64,000 nucleotides of DNA from Diogma glabrata (GCA_963693315.1 OY856188.1:3879335-3943334); one strand, 5' to 3'. Positions 34,606 to 44,730 are shown, counted from the first letter of the stretch. A program made the numbers and translations. Notes: a model not told the origin generated them from the letters alone.

Positions 34606-34772
34606 AGGGCCAGTTCAAAAATTACGTAACGGTCTCAGGAGGGCAGGGAGGTTTGCAGAAGTGTTACGGTGGAAGCAAACATTTCCTCGCAGCTTGGTAC
34701 AATCTGTTACGAGTGGAAGGGATAAGTTGAAAAACGTCAAAAACTGCGTTACGTAATGTTTGATCAGTCGTC
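34606..34772. mobile_element. MITE with TTACGTAACG inverted ends
   Basis: Left end CAGTTCAAAAATTACGTAAC and right end GCGTTACGTAATGTTTGATC form inverted ends of about 25 bases around a 120-base core. This end type (TTACGTAAC near the tip) is common in insect genomes. A half copy of the right end may exist near 16881. Confidence 0.6.
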
Positions 34773-34939
34773 CCATTGTCTCAATTTCAATTTTCAATTT
34801 AAACTTTATTGAGACATTAGCAATAGTCAAAAGGCCATCGTCCTTTCATTTGATGACTACCAAACATTTTATACTTCGTAAGGCGCTTTTCATTGATGAG
34901 TATGACAACTTTTTTATCTGCCATTTTCCTCGATTCAGA

Positions 34940-35195
34940 CGCTTTTTCGTTCAGCAAACGCCAAAACGATTGTCCGAGGGTCTTGTAAATTTGCTACAAC
35001 AATTTTGTTGTTTAATAGGAGGGGGGGGGGGAAGAGGGGCGGAATTTTGTTTTAGAACACGAGGGTATCCTTGTCCGACAAAATTTTGTCTGCCGTTGTC
35101 GAATCCGACAATTGACATTTTGGCATGCATGGGTTGTCGGACTCGACAATAGCAGACAAATTTTTGTCGGACAAGGTTACTCTCGTATACTAAAA
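34940..35195. mobile_element. Foldback element, copy 3, right arm truncated
   Basis: The left arm (GCTTTTTCGTTCAGCAAACG, TCTTGTAAATTTGCTAC) and the nested core (35056-35195: CTTGTCCGAC, TTGTCGAATCCGACAATT, and complements) match the other two copies. After the core, the right arm breaks off at about 35200. A G-tract (35023-35031) has grown in the left arm. Non-coding. Confidence 0.82.
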
Positions 35196-35258
35196 CAAAT
35201 TGTTATTTTTTTTACACTGACAAACATCTGTCTAGCTAGTGCTACAATTGTTCATAGG

Positions 35259-35454
35259 TGTTGTAATTCTGATTTTTCCTAGCTAACAGCTACGAATAGA
35301 ACTTTCTTTATTTTAGGGGACCTTTTTAGTGTGTACAAGTGAAACGAAATGGAGTTCTCTTTTTCAACTGATTTTTATTACAATTATCTCGGAAAACTTG
35401 ATTTTAAAACATTCCAATGGCAAACTTCGATTTTCTACTCTCTGGCATTTAACA
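35259..35454 (-). repeat. BEL/Pao copy C 3' LTR (196 bp)
   Basis: Begins TGTTGTAATTC and ends GCATTTAACA in plus orientation, TG to CA. It differs from the other LTR (40729-40924) at one base (G at 35444, A at 40914). The 5-bp ATAGG at 35254-35258 is repeated at 40925-40929. On the minus strand a polypurine tract AAAAAAGGTGGGAGAA ends just before it. Confidence 0.95.
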
Positions 35455-35488
35455 TTCTCCCACCTTTTTTATCAAAAAAAAAATTAAA

Positions 35489-38400
35489 TTAATTGAATCG
35501 AACCGGAGGTCTTACTTTTCTGCCATATCGCGTGACTCGCTCCGCATTTCCACTCGAATCAGATTCATCATTAACATTCTTCGACTTCGTCTTCTTCTTC
35601 ACCTTAGTTCGACATTTGACCACTGGTTCCATGACTTTTACTTGTCCAATCTCCTTCGCTCGCAACTTTGTTTCATCAACCACTGGCACCTCTCCGTCGT
35701 CACCTATTTCCAACGGAATTAAACGTTGTAACGGTCTGGTCAATTCTCCTCGGGCTGTCTTGACTCTCGCCACTCTGATTACTCCATCTGTACCTTTGAT
35801 CAATTCGATGATGCGAGCCATTGGCCATTCCAATCGTTTCTTATCGTCGCTTACGATCAAGACAATCACACCCAAACGGAACTGGTAATTGTACTTCGGA
35901 TTCATTCGTTGAACTAGTTGTCCCAAATATTCGCTACGGAAACGACTTCGCAATTCCTCCTTCAACTGGCTCAAATGTCTTAACTTTTCCCTTAACTTTC
36001 TCCCGGTGATTTTTTCAATTTCAGGAAATTCTGCTCGTTCGATGTCACGTAAAAATGCTGCTGGACATAATGGTATCAAATCGTCAGGATCATCAGACAC
36101 GTACGTAAGTGGTCGATCATTCATCAAGGATTCAACGAAACAGACTGATGTTTCAAGTTCGGTTTTTGTCAACTTGTTGTGTCCCAGCAATTTTCGCAAA
36201 TATTCCTTCATCACTCGAATCAGCCGTTCCCAAAAACCACCCCACCATGGTGACGCTGGTGGGTTGAAAATCCAGGTGATGCGCTGTACTCTCGAATCTT
36301 CGTTCACCCTTTTCCAATCAATCTTACCAAAATGTTTTGCAGCTGACTCAAAATTCGTTCCACAATCCGTGTAGACAACCGACGGTCGTCCTCGACGGTA
36401 AATAAATCGGTTTAGCGCTAAGATGAACTCTTCTGTGTCTATTTTCGACACTAACTCCATGTGTACTGCTCGTATTACCGCACACGTAAAAATGACGACC
36501 CACTGTTTCTCATTGCTTTTTAAATACAACGGCCCAGCGAGATCGATTCCCGAAATTTCAAAGACTGTCGCATCCTTTACTCGATTTTCTGGTAGTGGTG
36601 CAACTGGAACGGTAACTGGTTTTCTGTTGTATCGTATACAAACCGGACATTTTTTGATTATTCTCCCTACCACTTTCTTGGCGTAAATTATCCAAAATTT
36701 TTCTCGAAGCTTATTCGCCAGAAAATTTCTTCCAGCGTGTCCATAACGGAGATATTCTTCTGCAATCAATTTTTCAACATCCGGATGAACACACGGTAGA
36801 AGCAACGGTTCCTTGAAACGACCGCTATCTCCATCTGAATCTTTCTTAACTTTCAAGCCGGCTATGAAGTCAGAATTATCTGGAAAAACTTGTTGTTGGA
36901 TAATTTTTACCATAGTGATCTCGGCTTCTTCCAGTTCTGCCCATGTAATGTAGTTGACTCGACGTTGGACTTTCCGCTTCTTAGCCAAATAATTGAAAAT
37001 GAAACGTTTTAAGTGTGCAATCTTACGTAGATTCAGGTAATGTGAGTTGCTTGTAGAGTACCAAGGGTTTTCAACGGTGGCAATGATTTTCAAAGTACTT
37101 GTAACAGTTGTTTTCTTCCTTTCAGCGGAAACCTTTTCTTCATTGACTTGAAACTCTTTATTTGGCCATTCACTCGACGATCGTCTCAACCATTCGGGAC
37201 CCTCCCACCAAATTGATTCTAGAAGCTCTCTTGGAGATCCACCTCGAGATGGAAAATCGGCCGGATTTAGGTGACTTGGAACATGTCTCCATGCATCCTC
37301 TTCTGTCAATTGTACAATTTCTCTCGCTCGGTTGCCAACAAACGTTCCCCATTCGTCGTTTCGTTTGATCCAAGCCAATGCTGTTGTTGAATCGCTCCAA
37401 TAAAAGCACGGAATATTTCGTTCGAAGTTACGTAGAATTGATGTTCCAAGTCTAGCACCGATGGTACATGCCATTAATTCGATTCTTGGAGTTGTCGTCT
37501 TGTGTAGAGGCGTCACTCTTGCTTTCGATTGTACCAATTGCACTGAAACCCGATCAGCACTTTCCACTCGTAGAAATGCAAGTGCCGCATACGCCACTTG
37601 ACTCCCATCACAGAACACATGGAGCTGCTCTACTGATGTTTCGTGAAAGTAAAAATTACCTCTCATATTCCGTGGAATCTCAACTTGTTGTAGGTAATTC
37701 AAATCCTTCGTCCATTTGAGGAACTCTTCTTTCATATTTGGCAAAAATGTATCGTCCCATCCTAATACATACTTCCATGTAGATTGCAACATCAATTTTG
37801 GATATATCATTGCCGGAGCCAATATTCCCATGGGATCAAAAATCTTATTCACCGTTGCCAACAATGTCCGTTTCGATAATTTTTCTGGAATCTCTGGAAT
37901 CGTCGCACATGAGAGTGTATCTTTCTTTCTGTTCCATCGCATTCCCAAAACGGACGAAAACCAATTCGGATGATCATCTCCTAGGTCACTTTCTTTACTC
38001 AAAATTGTGTGTTCCCACTGTCTCAACTCCATATTCGCCTGCCCCAGCATGTCGATTGAACGTTGCTTGAAATCTTCATATTCTTGCATTGTATGTACCG
38101 CTGTGACACTGTTGTCGACATATAAAGATTTCTTCAGTTTTTCTGCGAGTTGTCTGTTTTCCGGTGGAACGTTTTCCAAATGATGTTCAATCACTGCAGC
38201 CAATATAAACGGACTGCATTTTAAACCGAAGACGACTCGTTTGTGCTTAAAAACCTTCAGCTTTGCATTCGACTCGTCCTCCCACCATAGAAACAGCAAA
38301 AACATTTGATCTCCTTCTTGTACCACAATCATTTGAAAGGCTTTTCTTATATCAGATATAACGCCAATCAAACCATCACGAAATTGCAGTGTCACGTCCG

Positions 38401-38944
38401 GAATCAACTCGATTAGGTTCGGACCCTTTTCCAGACATTCGTTGAGTGATGGATGTCGACCAATTTTACACGATGCGTCGAAGACTGGACGTACTGGAGT
38501 TGTCTTATTTTGTGGTTTGTATACCGGATGATGCGGAATGTAATGACAATGTTCCATCGGAAAATCCTTCACTTCCTCGATGTAACCTTCTTCCTGCCAC
38601 TGTTTAAACAAAGCATCGTAAGTGTTGTACATACCTTTCTGCTTTAATGTTTTCGTAGCATTTATCAATCGTTTATGGGCAATCTGGAAATTGTTCGGAA
38701 TCGTCTGAACACCATCGATCCAAGGTAGACTGACTTTGTATTTTCCATCGTTGGCGTGAGAAATCTTTTTGTCAAACTCCTCCTTCACTCGACGATCTCT
38801 TTCAATCTTGGATTCCATTTCGATTGGATCTTTAATGCCAATTATATCCAATTCCCAGAGTTGAGCGATACTTGCTTCATTCACGAACGAAACGGCCATA
38901 CACATTGTTGTGTTCAAGTGAACTTCTGTCGGAATCGGACCCAT
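35489..38944 (-). CDS. pol: BEL/Pao copy C pol: RT, RNase H, integrase
   Basis: The 1151-residue frame makes the enzymes that copy the element RNA into DNA and insert it. RT holds VISDIRKAFQMI (about residue 190) and the active site LYVDNSVT (about 276); YVDN is a known variant in BEL/Pao. RNase H starts HVFCDGSQVAYAAL (about 445) with WSDSTTALAWI. Integrase has the zinc region ending KKCPVCIRYNRKP, and a catalytic core with GIDLAGP (about 800), YTDCGTNF (about 860) and WGGFWERLIRVMK (about 906), which together supply the D, D and E. A basic tail (KCRTKVKKKTKSK) closes it. The frame is uninterrupted. The start at 38944 is the first Met; translation probably enters from the protease frame, with which it overlaps by 31 bases in another frame. 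Confidence 0.95.
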   Translation of the reverse strand: MGPIPTEVHLNTTMCMAVSFVNEASIAQLWELDIIGIKDPIEMESKIERDRRVKEEFDKKISHANDGKYKVSLPWIDGVQTIPNNFQIAHKRLINATKTLKQKGMYNTYDALFKQWQEEGYIEEVKDFPMEHCHYIPHHPVYKPQNKTTPVRPVFDASCKIGRHPSLNECLEKGPNLIELIPDVTLQFRDGLIGVISDIRKAFQMIVVQEGDQMFLLFLWWEDESNAKLKVFKHKRVVFGLKCSPFILAAVIEHHLENVPPENRQLAEKLKKSLYVDNSVTAVHTMQEYEDFKQRSIDMLGQANMELRQWEHTILSKESDLGDDHPNWFSSVLGMRWNRKKDTLSCATIPEIPEKLSKRTLLATVNKIFDPMGILAPAMIYPKLMLQSTWKYVLGWDDTFLPNMKEEFLKWTKDLNYLQQVEIPRNMRGNFYFHETSVEQLHVFCDGSQVAYAALAFLRVESADRVSVQLVQSKARVTPLHKTTTPRIELMACTIGARLGTSILRNFERNIPCFYWSDSTTALAWIKRNDEWGTFVGNRAREIVQLTEEDAWRHVPSHLNPADFPSRGGSPRELLESIWWEGPEWLRRSSSEWPNKEFQVNEEKVSAERKKTTVTSTLKIIATVENPWYSTSNSHYLNLRKIAHLKRFIFNYLAKKRKVQRRVNYITWAELEEAEITMVKIIQQQVFPDNSDFIAGLKVKKDSDGDSGRFKEPLLLPCVHPDVEKLIAEEYLRYGHAGRNFLANKLREKFWIIYAKKVVGRIIKKCPVCIRYNRKPVTVPVAPLPENRVKDATVFEISGIDLAGPLYLKSNEKQWVVIFTCAVIRAVHMELVSKIDTEEFILALNRFIYRRGRPSVVYTDCGTNFESAAKHFGKIDWKRVNEDSRVQRITWIFNPPASPWWGGFWERLIRVMKEYLRKLLGHNKLTKTELETSVCFVESLMNDRPLTYVSDDPDDLIPLCPAAFLRDIERAEFPEIEKITGRKLREKLRHLSQLKEELRSRFRSEYLGQLVQRMNPKYNYQFRLGVIVLIVSDDKKRLEWPMARIIELIKGTDGVIRVARVKTARGELTRPLQRLIPLEIGDDGEVPVVDETKLRAKEIGQVKVMEPVVKCRTKVKKKTKSKNVNDESDSSGNAERVTRYGRKVRPPVRFN

Positions 38945-39527
38945 AACCGTCCAGCCAAAAACAGTTTCAGTCCACTTTTCATCAGAATGCTTTTTCCGTT
39001 TTCCAGATTCGTTAAAACATCGGCTCCAAGAAGTATGTCGATATCTTCTATTGGTGATTCACAATCGCTAAGTTGAATGCCCAGTATTTTCAATTCGTCC
39101 ATCCATGGACCATCTGGCAGTTTAATGATCGAACCAGTTATCTTGTCTTTAGTTGCAAGATTCAACTTGTAGATATCGTTCAACTGACCCAATATGTCTA
39201 CTTCGTATATGGATCGCTCCTCAATGCCAGTCACAATGCCACCGAATAAAGTATTCTTCTCGAAATACTTTCCCAACAATTTTCCATCGATCATGTTAAC
39301 CAATCTTGTGGAAATGTAACTTCGTTGACTTCCATCGTCCAGGAAACCACGTACTGTAATGATGCCCGTACGACTTTTGACTCGTAACATGATACACTTC
39401 AAGACGACTGTACTGCTGAGAATGTTGTTCGATCCGGTATTAGACACCGTCACCGCTTTGACTATTTGATTTCCACTTGACTGTCGGCACACGATTGTGT
39501 AATGTTGACGAGAACAGTTTCTGTTTA
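38914..39527 (-). CDS. BEL/Pao copy C protease and last zinc-knuckle remnant
   Basis: This frame carries GFLDDGSQRSYISTRLVN (about 39350-39297), the aspartic protease-like domain typical of BEL/Pao (DDGSQ in place of DTGSQ), followed by LGGIVTGIEERSIYEVDI-like structure and ADVLTNLENGKSILMKS. Upstream of its first Met (39492) the same frame reads CSRQHYTIVC, the end of a zinc knuckle, so the natural protein continued from gag. It now overlaps gag by 53 bases in a different frame and pol by 31 bases. Either two single-base-type shifts or deletions separate the three frames. Confidence 0.8.
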
Positions 39528-40555
39528 ATACACTCGAACTTCTGATCCATTGACATCTCTTTCGCCAATCTGCAGTCCTGAGAGAGTGCGTGCTTGCTGC
39601 AAAAAATGCATCCCAACTTCATCTCGCCGACATGTAATGCGGCTGCAGTTGGAACTAACGATTGTGCCTTCTTTTGAGTATCTTTGCTATTGCTCATACC
39701 AGACTTGACCAATGCTCGCTGTTCTTCACGTTCGACTTTGTCTCGGAAGAATTCCAACAAATAATCCAGTTCGCTTTTGGGTGGTACCTCGACTGAACCA
39801 TCTTTCTCATACATTCCTGATCTCTGCCAAGCCACTAACACTTCTTCCGGTAAACTCGCTTCCACCATCGGATACAAAAACAACGACGCGATGTTGAGTG
39901 AGTCCAATGCTCGAATGTGGCAAACAAGTTTGTCATACATCGAAGTTAATTTGGCTTCGATACTCATCTTGAACAATTCCCGGATGTAAACTTGTATCAA
40001 TAGCTTCTTCCTTCCAAATCGTTCTCGCAATGCTTCAATGACTTTCGGGTAATTGGCTTCAGTGGCTGGAAAACTCTTGACGATATCATCACCTTTCGTG
40101 TTCGGTTCCATTGACTGAATTAAATATTGAAATTTGTCCGTTTCGTTTAGCTCATCATCTTCATGAATTTTGCTAAATTGAGCCCACCAGCTCAACCAAT
40201 CCAACAACTTTCCACTGAATTTCTTTAATTCAATCTTGGGTAGTTTGAATTGACGACGTCGATGTGATGATGAGCCAATTGACGAAGCTACATCATCATT
40301 CACCACTTTTGCAGCCATTTCACTTTCCGTTACTTGTTTATCGATCTTCAACTTTGTTTCCACTATCCGCGTTAATATATCTTCGCAGGCGATAGTTTCG
40401 TTGAAATTCTCCTCGTCTGTAGTTTCTGGATCTTCCAACATCTCGTTGAAAATAGTCTGATCGATATCCTGAACTCGGGTTTGTAATTCATTTAACCGCT
40501 CATATTTCGCCTTTAAAGTAATGATGTTCTTCGCAGTTTGTAATTCGGTCTCCAC
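39440..40555 (-). CDS. gag: BEL/Pao copy C gag, C-terminus altered
   Basis: The 371-residue frame encodes the structural protein that packages element RNA. A coiled-coil-like N-terminus (MDQTIFNEM-type heptads, residues 1-70) is followed by the capsid core with LPKIELKKFSGKLLDWLSWW, KFQYLIQSMEP and VIEALRERFGRKKLLIQVYI, the classic BEL/Pao gag blocks. The first zinc-binding residues appear as CIFCSKHALSQDC. After KQKL (near 39517) the frame leaves the conserved track: the last knuckle is read in the next frame, so the middle knuckle is missing and the reading frame has shifted. The start at 40555 follows the primer-binding region by about 170 bases. Confidence 0.9.
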   Translation of the reverse strand: METELQTAKNIITLKAKYERLNELQTRVQDIDQTIFNEMLEDPETTDEENFNETIACEDILTRIVETKLKIDKQVTESEMAAKVVNDDVASSIGSSSHRRRQFKLPKIELKKFSGKLLDWLSWWAQFSKIHEDDELNETDKFQYLIQSMEPNTKGDDIVKSFPATEANYPKVIEALRERFGRKKLLIQVYIRELFKMSIEAKLTSMYDKLVCHIRALDSLNIASLFLYPMVEASLPEEVLVAWQRSGMYEKDGSVEVPPKSELDYLLEFFRDKVEREEQRALVKSGMSNSKDTQKKAQSLVPTAAALHVGEMKLGCIFCSKHALSQDCRLAKEMSMDQKFECIKQKLFSSTLHNRVPTVKWKSNSQSGDGV

Positions 40556-40708
40556 CTCATTGATTGTTCTCGTAATTAGACCACGAATTGGTGTACGAGC
40601 TTTTTTTTAGCTTTTCCATTTCATCGACGATTACGTAATCTCAAACGAAGATAAAAATTACGTTTGACTCAATTTACAAATTTCGAATTTCACACTAAAA
40701 TACTGAAT

Positions 40709-40728
40709 GTCCACCCGGGGGCGCCAAA
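40709..40728 (-). promoter_or_regulatory. tRNA primer-binding site of BEL/Pao copy C
   Basis: On the minus strand, two bases after the 5' LTR, the sequence TGGCGCCCCCGGGTGGAC begins with TGG, the complement of a tRNA CCA end. This is where a host tRNA would prime minus-strand DNA synthesis. I cannot name the tRNA. Confidence 0.8.
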
Positions 40729-40924
40729 TGTTGTAATTCTGATTTTTCCTAGCTAACAGCTACGAATAGAACTTTCTTTATTTTAGGGGACCTTTTTAGT
40801 GTGTACAAGTGAAACGAAATGGAGTTCTCTTTTTCAACTGATTTTTATTACAATTATCTCGGAAAACTTGATTTTAAAACATTCCAATGGCAAACTTCGA
40901 TTTTCTACTCTCTAGCATTTAACA
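40729..40924 (-). repeat. BEL/Pao copy C 5' LTR (196 bp)
   Basis: Same sequence as 35259-35454 but for one base. It would carry the element promoter and RNA start, read toward lower coordinates. It is followed outside by the target duplication ATAGG (40925-40929). Confidence 0.95.
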
Positions 40925-40929
40925 ATAGG

Positions 40930-41215
40930 TGTTTATATATTTAACTGAAAAGAAAATGCTTGCTCAGGGTATTGTGAAACAGTCGTTTGAAATGTAGACA
41001 ATAGTGAGGTTTTAACCTCTATTGCTATAGTCTATTCTATGATATGGTAGAATTTTATTAAGTTTGCGTTTTTTATCGATTGCGGTGAGGTATGGCAGAT
41101 AAGTCTGGGTTGATTAAACTGATAATCGGCATATAATATGTGCTCCTCTCTAGTGCGGTGTTAGTGCGTTATCGTTGGATATTTTTTCCATAAGTGGGGT
41201 GGTAGTGAATCTTCT
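40930..41215 (-). other. Probable 3' untranslated part of the Jockey/CR1-like LINE
   Basis: Non-coding sequence between the BEL/Pao target duplication and the LINE C-terminal block. No poly(A) or terminal repeat marks its end. Confidence 0.4.
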
Positions 41216-42300
41216 TTAATCTTGTAGTGGAGAGATCACGGGCGTATTGCAATGTATAGATTCTGTTCCCGATTTTTCATAAATTACTCTATTGTGAATG
41301 TATTTTTTGTTACTTCTCCTGAATTTGAAGAGACAGTGTCTTATAACCTTTCTTTCAAAGATAAGGTCTTCGTTTGCCGCTGTTGAACTAATTGTAAACC
41401 ACACGGGTAATACGTACGTCAGCATTGGCCTTATTAAAGTTTTGTTTGCCAGCAATTTGGTTCTGGGTTTCAAGTTTTTTGACGAAAAGATAGATCGTAA
41501 TATCGATGCAGCTCCCTTGGCTTTATTTAAAGATGCTATTAAATGATGATTGTAGCAGTTTTTGTTTTGGAGTGCAACACTCAAGTTTTTGATATTTTTG
41601 TTGGCAATAACGTTACTGTTGCCAATTTCAAATATGTGATAATTACAAATAAAAAAGCAAATTAGTTGGTAATTGGCGTTAATCGTCCTTGATCCTTATT
41701 CCCCATGTTTAGTAAAAATTTTAAATGGAATCGATTTGTTTTTTTAATTTGGCCAGTACTATTTGAGGTCTTTCACCCTCTACCAATACAATTGTGTTAT
41801 CTGCATAGAGAACTGTTTTGAAACCGTTTGGTGAGAAAGTTGGTAAGTCATGAATAAATGTGTTGAACAGCCATCAACAGCCATCATCAACGCTGATTGT
41901 TGATTTCAATAAATAAATTTCTGTCCGATAGGAATCTTTTTAACAGGCGAAGTAGATGGTGTGGAATGTTAGCTCATTTGAATTTGTAGATACGGTCTTT
42001 TGGCCATGTATAGTAGAAAGTTTTCCTATAGATCTAATGAACAAAAAACTGTGCATTCTTTATTGTTTAGACCTTTTAGAATGTTGTCCTGAAGGTAGAT
42101 AGGCGGGTGGTCAGTGGCGTGCCCTTTCCTAAATCCAAATTGCTCGTTAGGTATGATTCTGTAGTTATCATCGAAGAAGTCAAGTAATTTTTGCATGATT
42201 ATTTTTTCAAGAATTTTTCCCATGTTGGGAAGCAGGGAGATGGGTTTAAAATTTTTATGTGACACGAGTTTTGCCAATTTCGAAGAATTCGGGCAGCAAC
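41216..42300 (-). pseudogene. Jockey/CR1-like LINE, reverse transcriptase and C-terminus
   Basis: Minus strand: 42277-42026 carries NFKPISLLPNMGKILEKIIM and NEQFGFRKGHATDH, RT blocks 2 and 3; about 41850-41770 carries DLPTF and LYADNTIVLVEG, where the catalytic YADD has become YADN; 41584-41216 carries KAKGAASILRSIF, LIRPMLTYVLPVWF and FERKVIRHC, the conserved region after RT. Frameshifts and deletions separate these blocks. The element would have copied itself by target-primed reverse transcription; this copy is dead. Clade placement between Jockey and CR1 needs a tree. Confidence 0.85.
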
Positions 42301-42474
42301 GTTATTAATGCAGTTATTATTGATGATCGTCAGAGAGTCCGATAATTGTTTTGTTCCTGTTTTTTTTTTATAAGAAAGTTGGATGTCTATAGATGTCTAT
42401 AATATTCCGAGAAGATTTTAAGTTTACCACGTAAGCCATCATACGTATTGAGATCGTTCTTGATTGGGTCACTC

Positions 42475-43948
42475 TAGGGTTGCACCGATTAATCAGTAAG
42501 TAATCGATAATCGTCCTTATTGGCCATTTTGCCGATTAATCGCTATTGGTTCTTTTACCCGATCAATCGACCGATTATGAACACATGTGTTTTTGATTGT
42601 TTATCACATTTTCAAAACAACTAATTCTAAATGTACAACTGGTACTTTGTATCGGGAAAAAAATTCTGAAATATTACGAAAATAAAAAAATTTAAAGGTT
42701 CTAAATAAAAATTAATTAACAAATACATTAATTCAATTAAATCAAATCGAATAACAAAAACTAAAATTCAGTAATCAAATTTGAGAGCTCTGAGAATGCA
42801 AAAACATTAAAATTGCCCTATTTCCAGGACTGAGGCGATGTCTTGCAGACTCACGTATATTTTTTTCTGTGAACATTTTTTTACTTTCGACGAAGCAATT
42901 TTGCTTAAATCAGGAAATATTTCTTTAAAATTTCTCCACCACAAAAATAGGTCATTATGCTTTGCAACAAAAAGGAACTATTGATCGTTTTACGCTTTGT
43001 AAATCGTTTTGGGATGTGTGTGTGCCAATAGTCGACCGTTTATCAGCAGCAAGTTCATCAAATAAATTGAAAACCTCAAAAATATTTGTCCATGTCCGTG
43101 GGCACTAAAAATCTTTCCTCAATTGAAGAGAGAAGCTCGTCTACGGTGGTCTGGATTGTTTCAAAGGAACTGCTTGTCCTTACCTTTGATAAAAATAATT
43201 TCATTGTTTGAATAATAGGGATTATTATTGAGCAAATTGCTTTTTCAGCAAGAAACTGATAATAAGTTAACGTAGGTATGTGACCACCATCTACACCAAA
43301 TATGTAACAAGCGCTTTTCGTTTTTCAATATTTTTTTCCAGCATGTAGTACGTTGAATTCTAACGAGTAGGCACATATTAATTTGTGTTTCTTTAAACCA
43401 AGTTGTTCCTGTAATTCAGCCAGTTTATCCACAGCATGATTAAAATGTTTCACAATATTTCGACTAACTGTGTTACTATTTTTCACTACCTGCTGAGAAC
43501 ATATGCATTCAATCAAAAAAAGTTGAACTGTATAGAGACTCTAAACAACAATTCCGAACTCCCGCTACCATATTTGCGACAGAATCTCGCAATACTAAGA
43601 AAATGTTACCATTTGTCAACATATAATGTGCAAGCACGTTGTTTAATTCGTCGCTAATCCGTGGACCTGTGTGAGAATCTTTAAAAGGGATAATTCTCAA
43701 AACTGCTCTTTCTTGTTGAAATTTGTCTGATAATCAGTGGCATGTTAGTGTTACACTCAAAAATGGAGTATTTGTTGTAGGCCTCCAAACATCAGTGGTT
43801 AAAGAAATATACTTGGCATCAGCAAGAGATTGATATTGTATTGGTGTATTGTATAATAATACTTAATTGTTGAAAACGCATATTATAAACAAATCATCGG
43901 TAGCCGATTAATCGGTAATCGGTCACTTCGCTTATCGGTGCAACCCTA
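42475..43948 (-). mobile_element. hAT transposon (1474 bp) inserted in the LINE, perfect 8-bp target duplication
   Basis: Ends TAGGGTTGCACCGAT and ATCGGTGCAACCCTA are exact inverted repeats, extended inward by degenerate ATTAATCGG units. GGTCACTC at 42467-42474 is repeated exactly at 43949-43956, the 8-bp duplication of hAT. The minus strand holds transposase remnants at about 42830-43850. It lies between the linker and RT parts of the LINE, so it is younger than the LINE. Its short length shows internal deletion. Confidence 0.93.
42790..43850 (-). pseudogene. hAT transposase remnant (AC-type)
   Basis: Minus strand, right to left: TTDVWRPTTNTPFLSVTLTC (about 43805-43746), KDSHTGPRISDELNNVLAHY, then DSVANMVAGVRNC (RNase-H-like core; Asp of the VTTDNAxNM type motif retained as DSVANM), then HAVDKLAELQEQLGLKKHKL (43441-43382), and near 42970-42800 the C-terminal dimerisation region with LFLWWRNFKEIFPDLSKIA and RHRLSPGN. 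This is the order of AC-type hAT transposases. The N-terminal BED finger is missing and frames are broken, so it is inactive. Confidence 0.82.
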
Positions 43949-43959
43949 GGTCACTCTCT

Positions 43960-44730
43960 ATATTGGTCTTGCAGAATTTCCTTCCCGTAACCTTATTCAT
44001 TTCTTTGAAGACCTGAGGTAACGGTTTAATAGCCTCCTGTTCTTTTCTAAAGTTTATATTCATTTCGCACGATATCTTGTTTTTGAGTCAAGCGTTGAGG
44101 CATTCAATTCTCGCCTCAAGCTCTGTATATTCATTATTGTTTTTGTTTTGATTTTTATGACAGATACTTTTTAACTTGGCAGACTAAATTTGTTTCAATT
44201 TGATCATCTTAACTGCCATTGCTGAAAGGTTGCCATATTTTAAGTTCTTAGGTTTTATTGGTTTGGAACGATTGAAAGTCACCTTTATTATCGCTGAGTT
44301 GACTGCACTAATATAGTCCCCATTTTGAATTTCCTCATTTCTCATAGCTTTACCTAATTCCTCCTTGTAAAGTTCCCAATTCGTATGTTTAAATGAAATA
44401 AGATGGCTCTGCACTTTAATCAGCTGGTTAAAATCTTTGAGTGTTATATTAAATTGAATATGCAAATTCGTCAGAAATACCCAGAAGGGTGAAGCACGAG
44501 AAGCTCAGTTGGCCAGTTGACTTATTGAGACACTCCGAGGAAACAATGAACATGAAAGACCAAGATGTCAGGAACGTCGGATCCGGTGGGTTTATAATTT
44601 CGAAATTGGTATGGTATGAACCAATTGTGCTCCTCTAAAATTTCTACCGTTCGTGTTATTCTAGCTATCCCATATTTTTTTATTCCTCGCCCTGAATTAC
44701 CCTGGTCTCTGATGCTGAAAATTTTTAGTA
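43960..44730 (-). pseudogene. Jockey/CR1-like LINE, endonuclease end and linker
   Basis: Minus strand: about 44720-44480 reads, with frameshifts, NSGRGIKKYGIA, then HNWFIPYQF and KPTGSDVPDILVF, which match the late part of APE-type endonucleases (N-SRG, PT--PDILD, then an SDH-like region now lost). 44465-44184 (QFNITLKDFNQLIKVQ, NWELYKEELGKAMRN) is the linker usually found between endonuclease and RT. The N-terminal two thirds of the endonuclease are absent at the border with the Gypsy LTR (44731). It continues into the RT part at 42300 after the hAT insertion. Confidence 0.72.

Larger units (their letters stand above)
35259..40924 (-). mobile_element. BEL/Pao LTR retrotransposon, copy C, young
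   Basis: A 5666-bp element on the minus strand with 196-bp LTRs differing at one position, a 5-bp target duplication ATAGG on both sides, a polypurine tract next to the 3' LTR and a primer-binding site TGGCGCCCCCGGGTGGAC two bases inside the 5' LTR. It encodes gag, protease and a 1151-residue pol. The near-identical LTRs imply recent insertion. A short internal deletion in the gag zinc-knuckle region shifts the frame, so this copy is probably not autonomous. It belongs to a different lineage from copy A: its RT active site reads YVDN rather than YVDD. Confidence 0.95.

Noticed and set aside
35493..40000. Many plus-strand frames of 60-130 codons across BEL/Pao copy C
   Set aside because: Antisense shadows of the intact minus-strand gag-pol genes.
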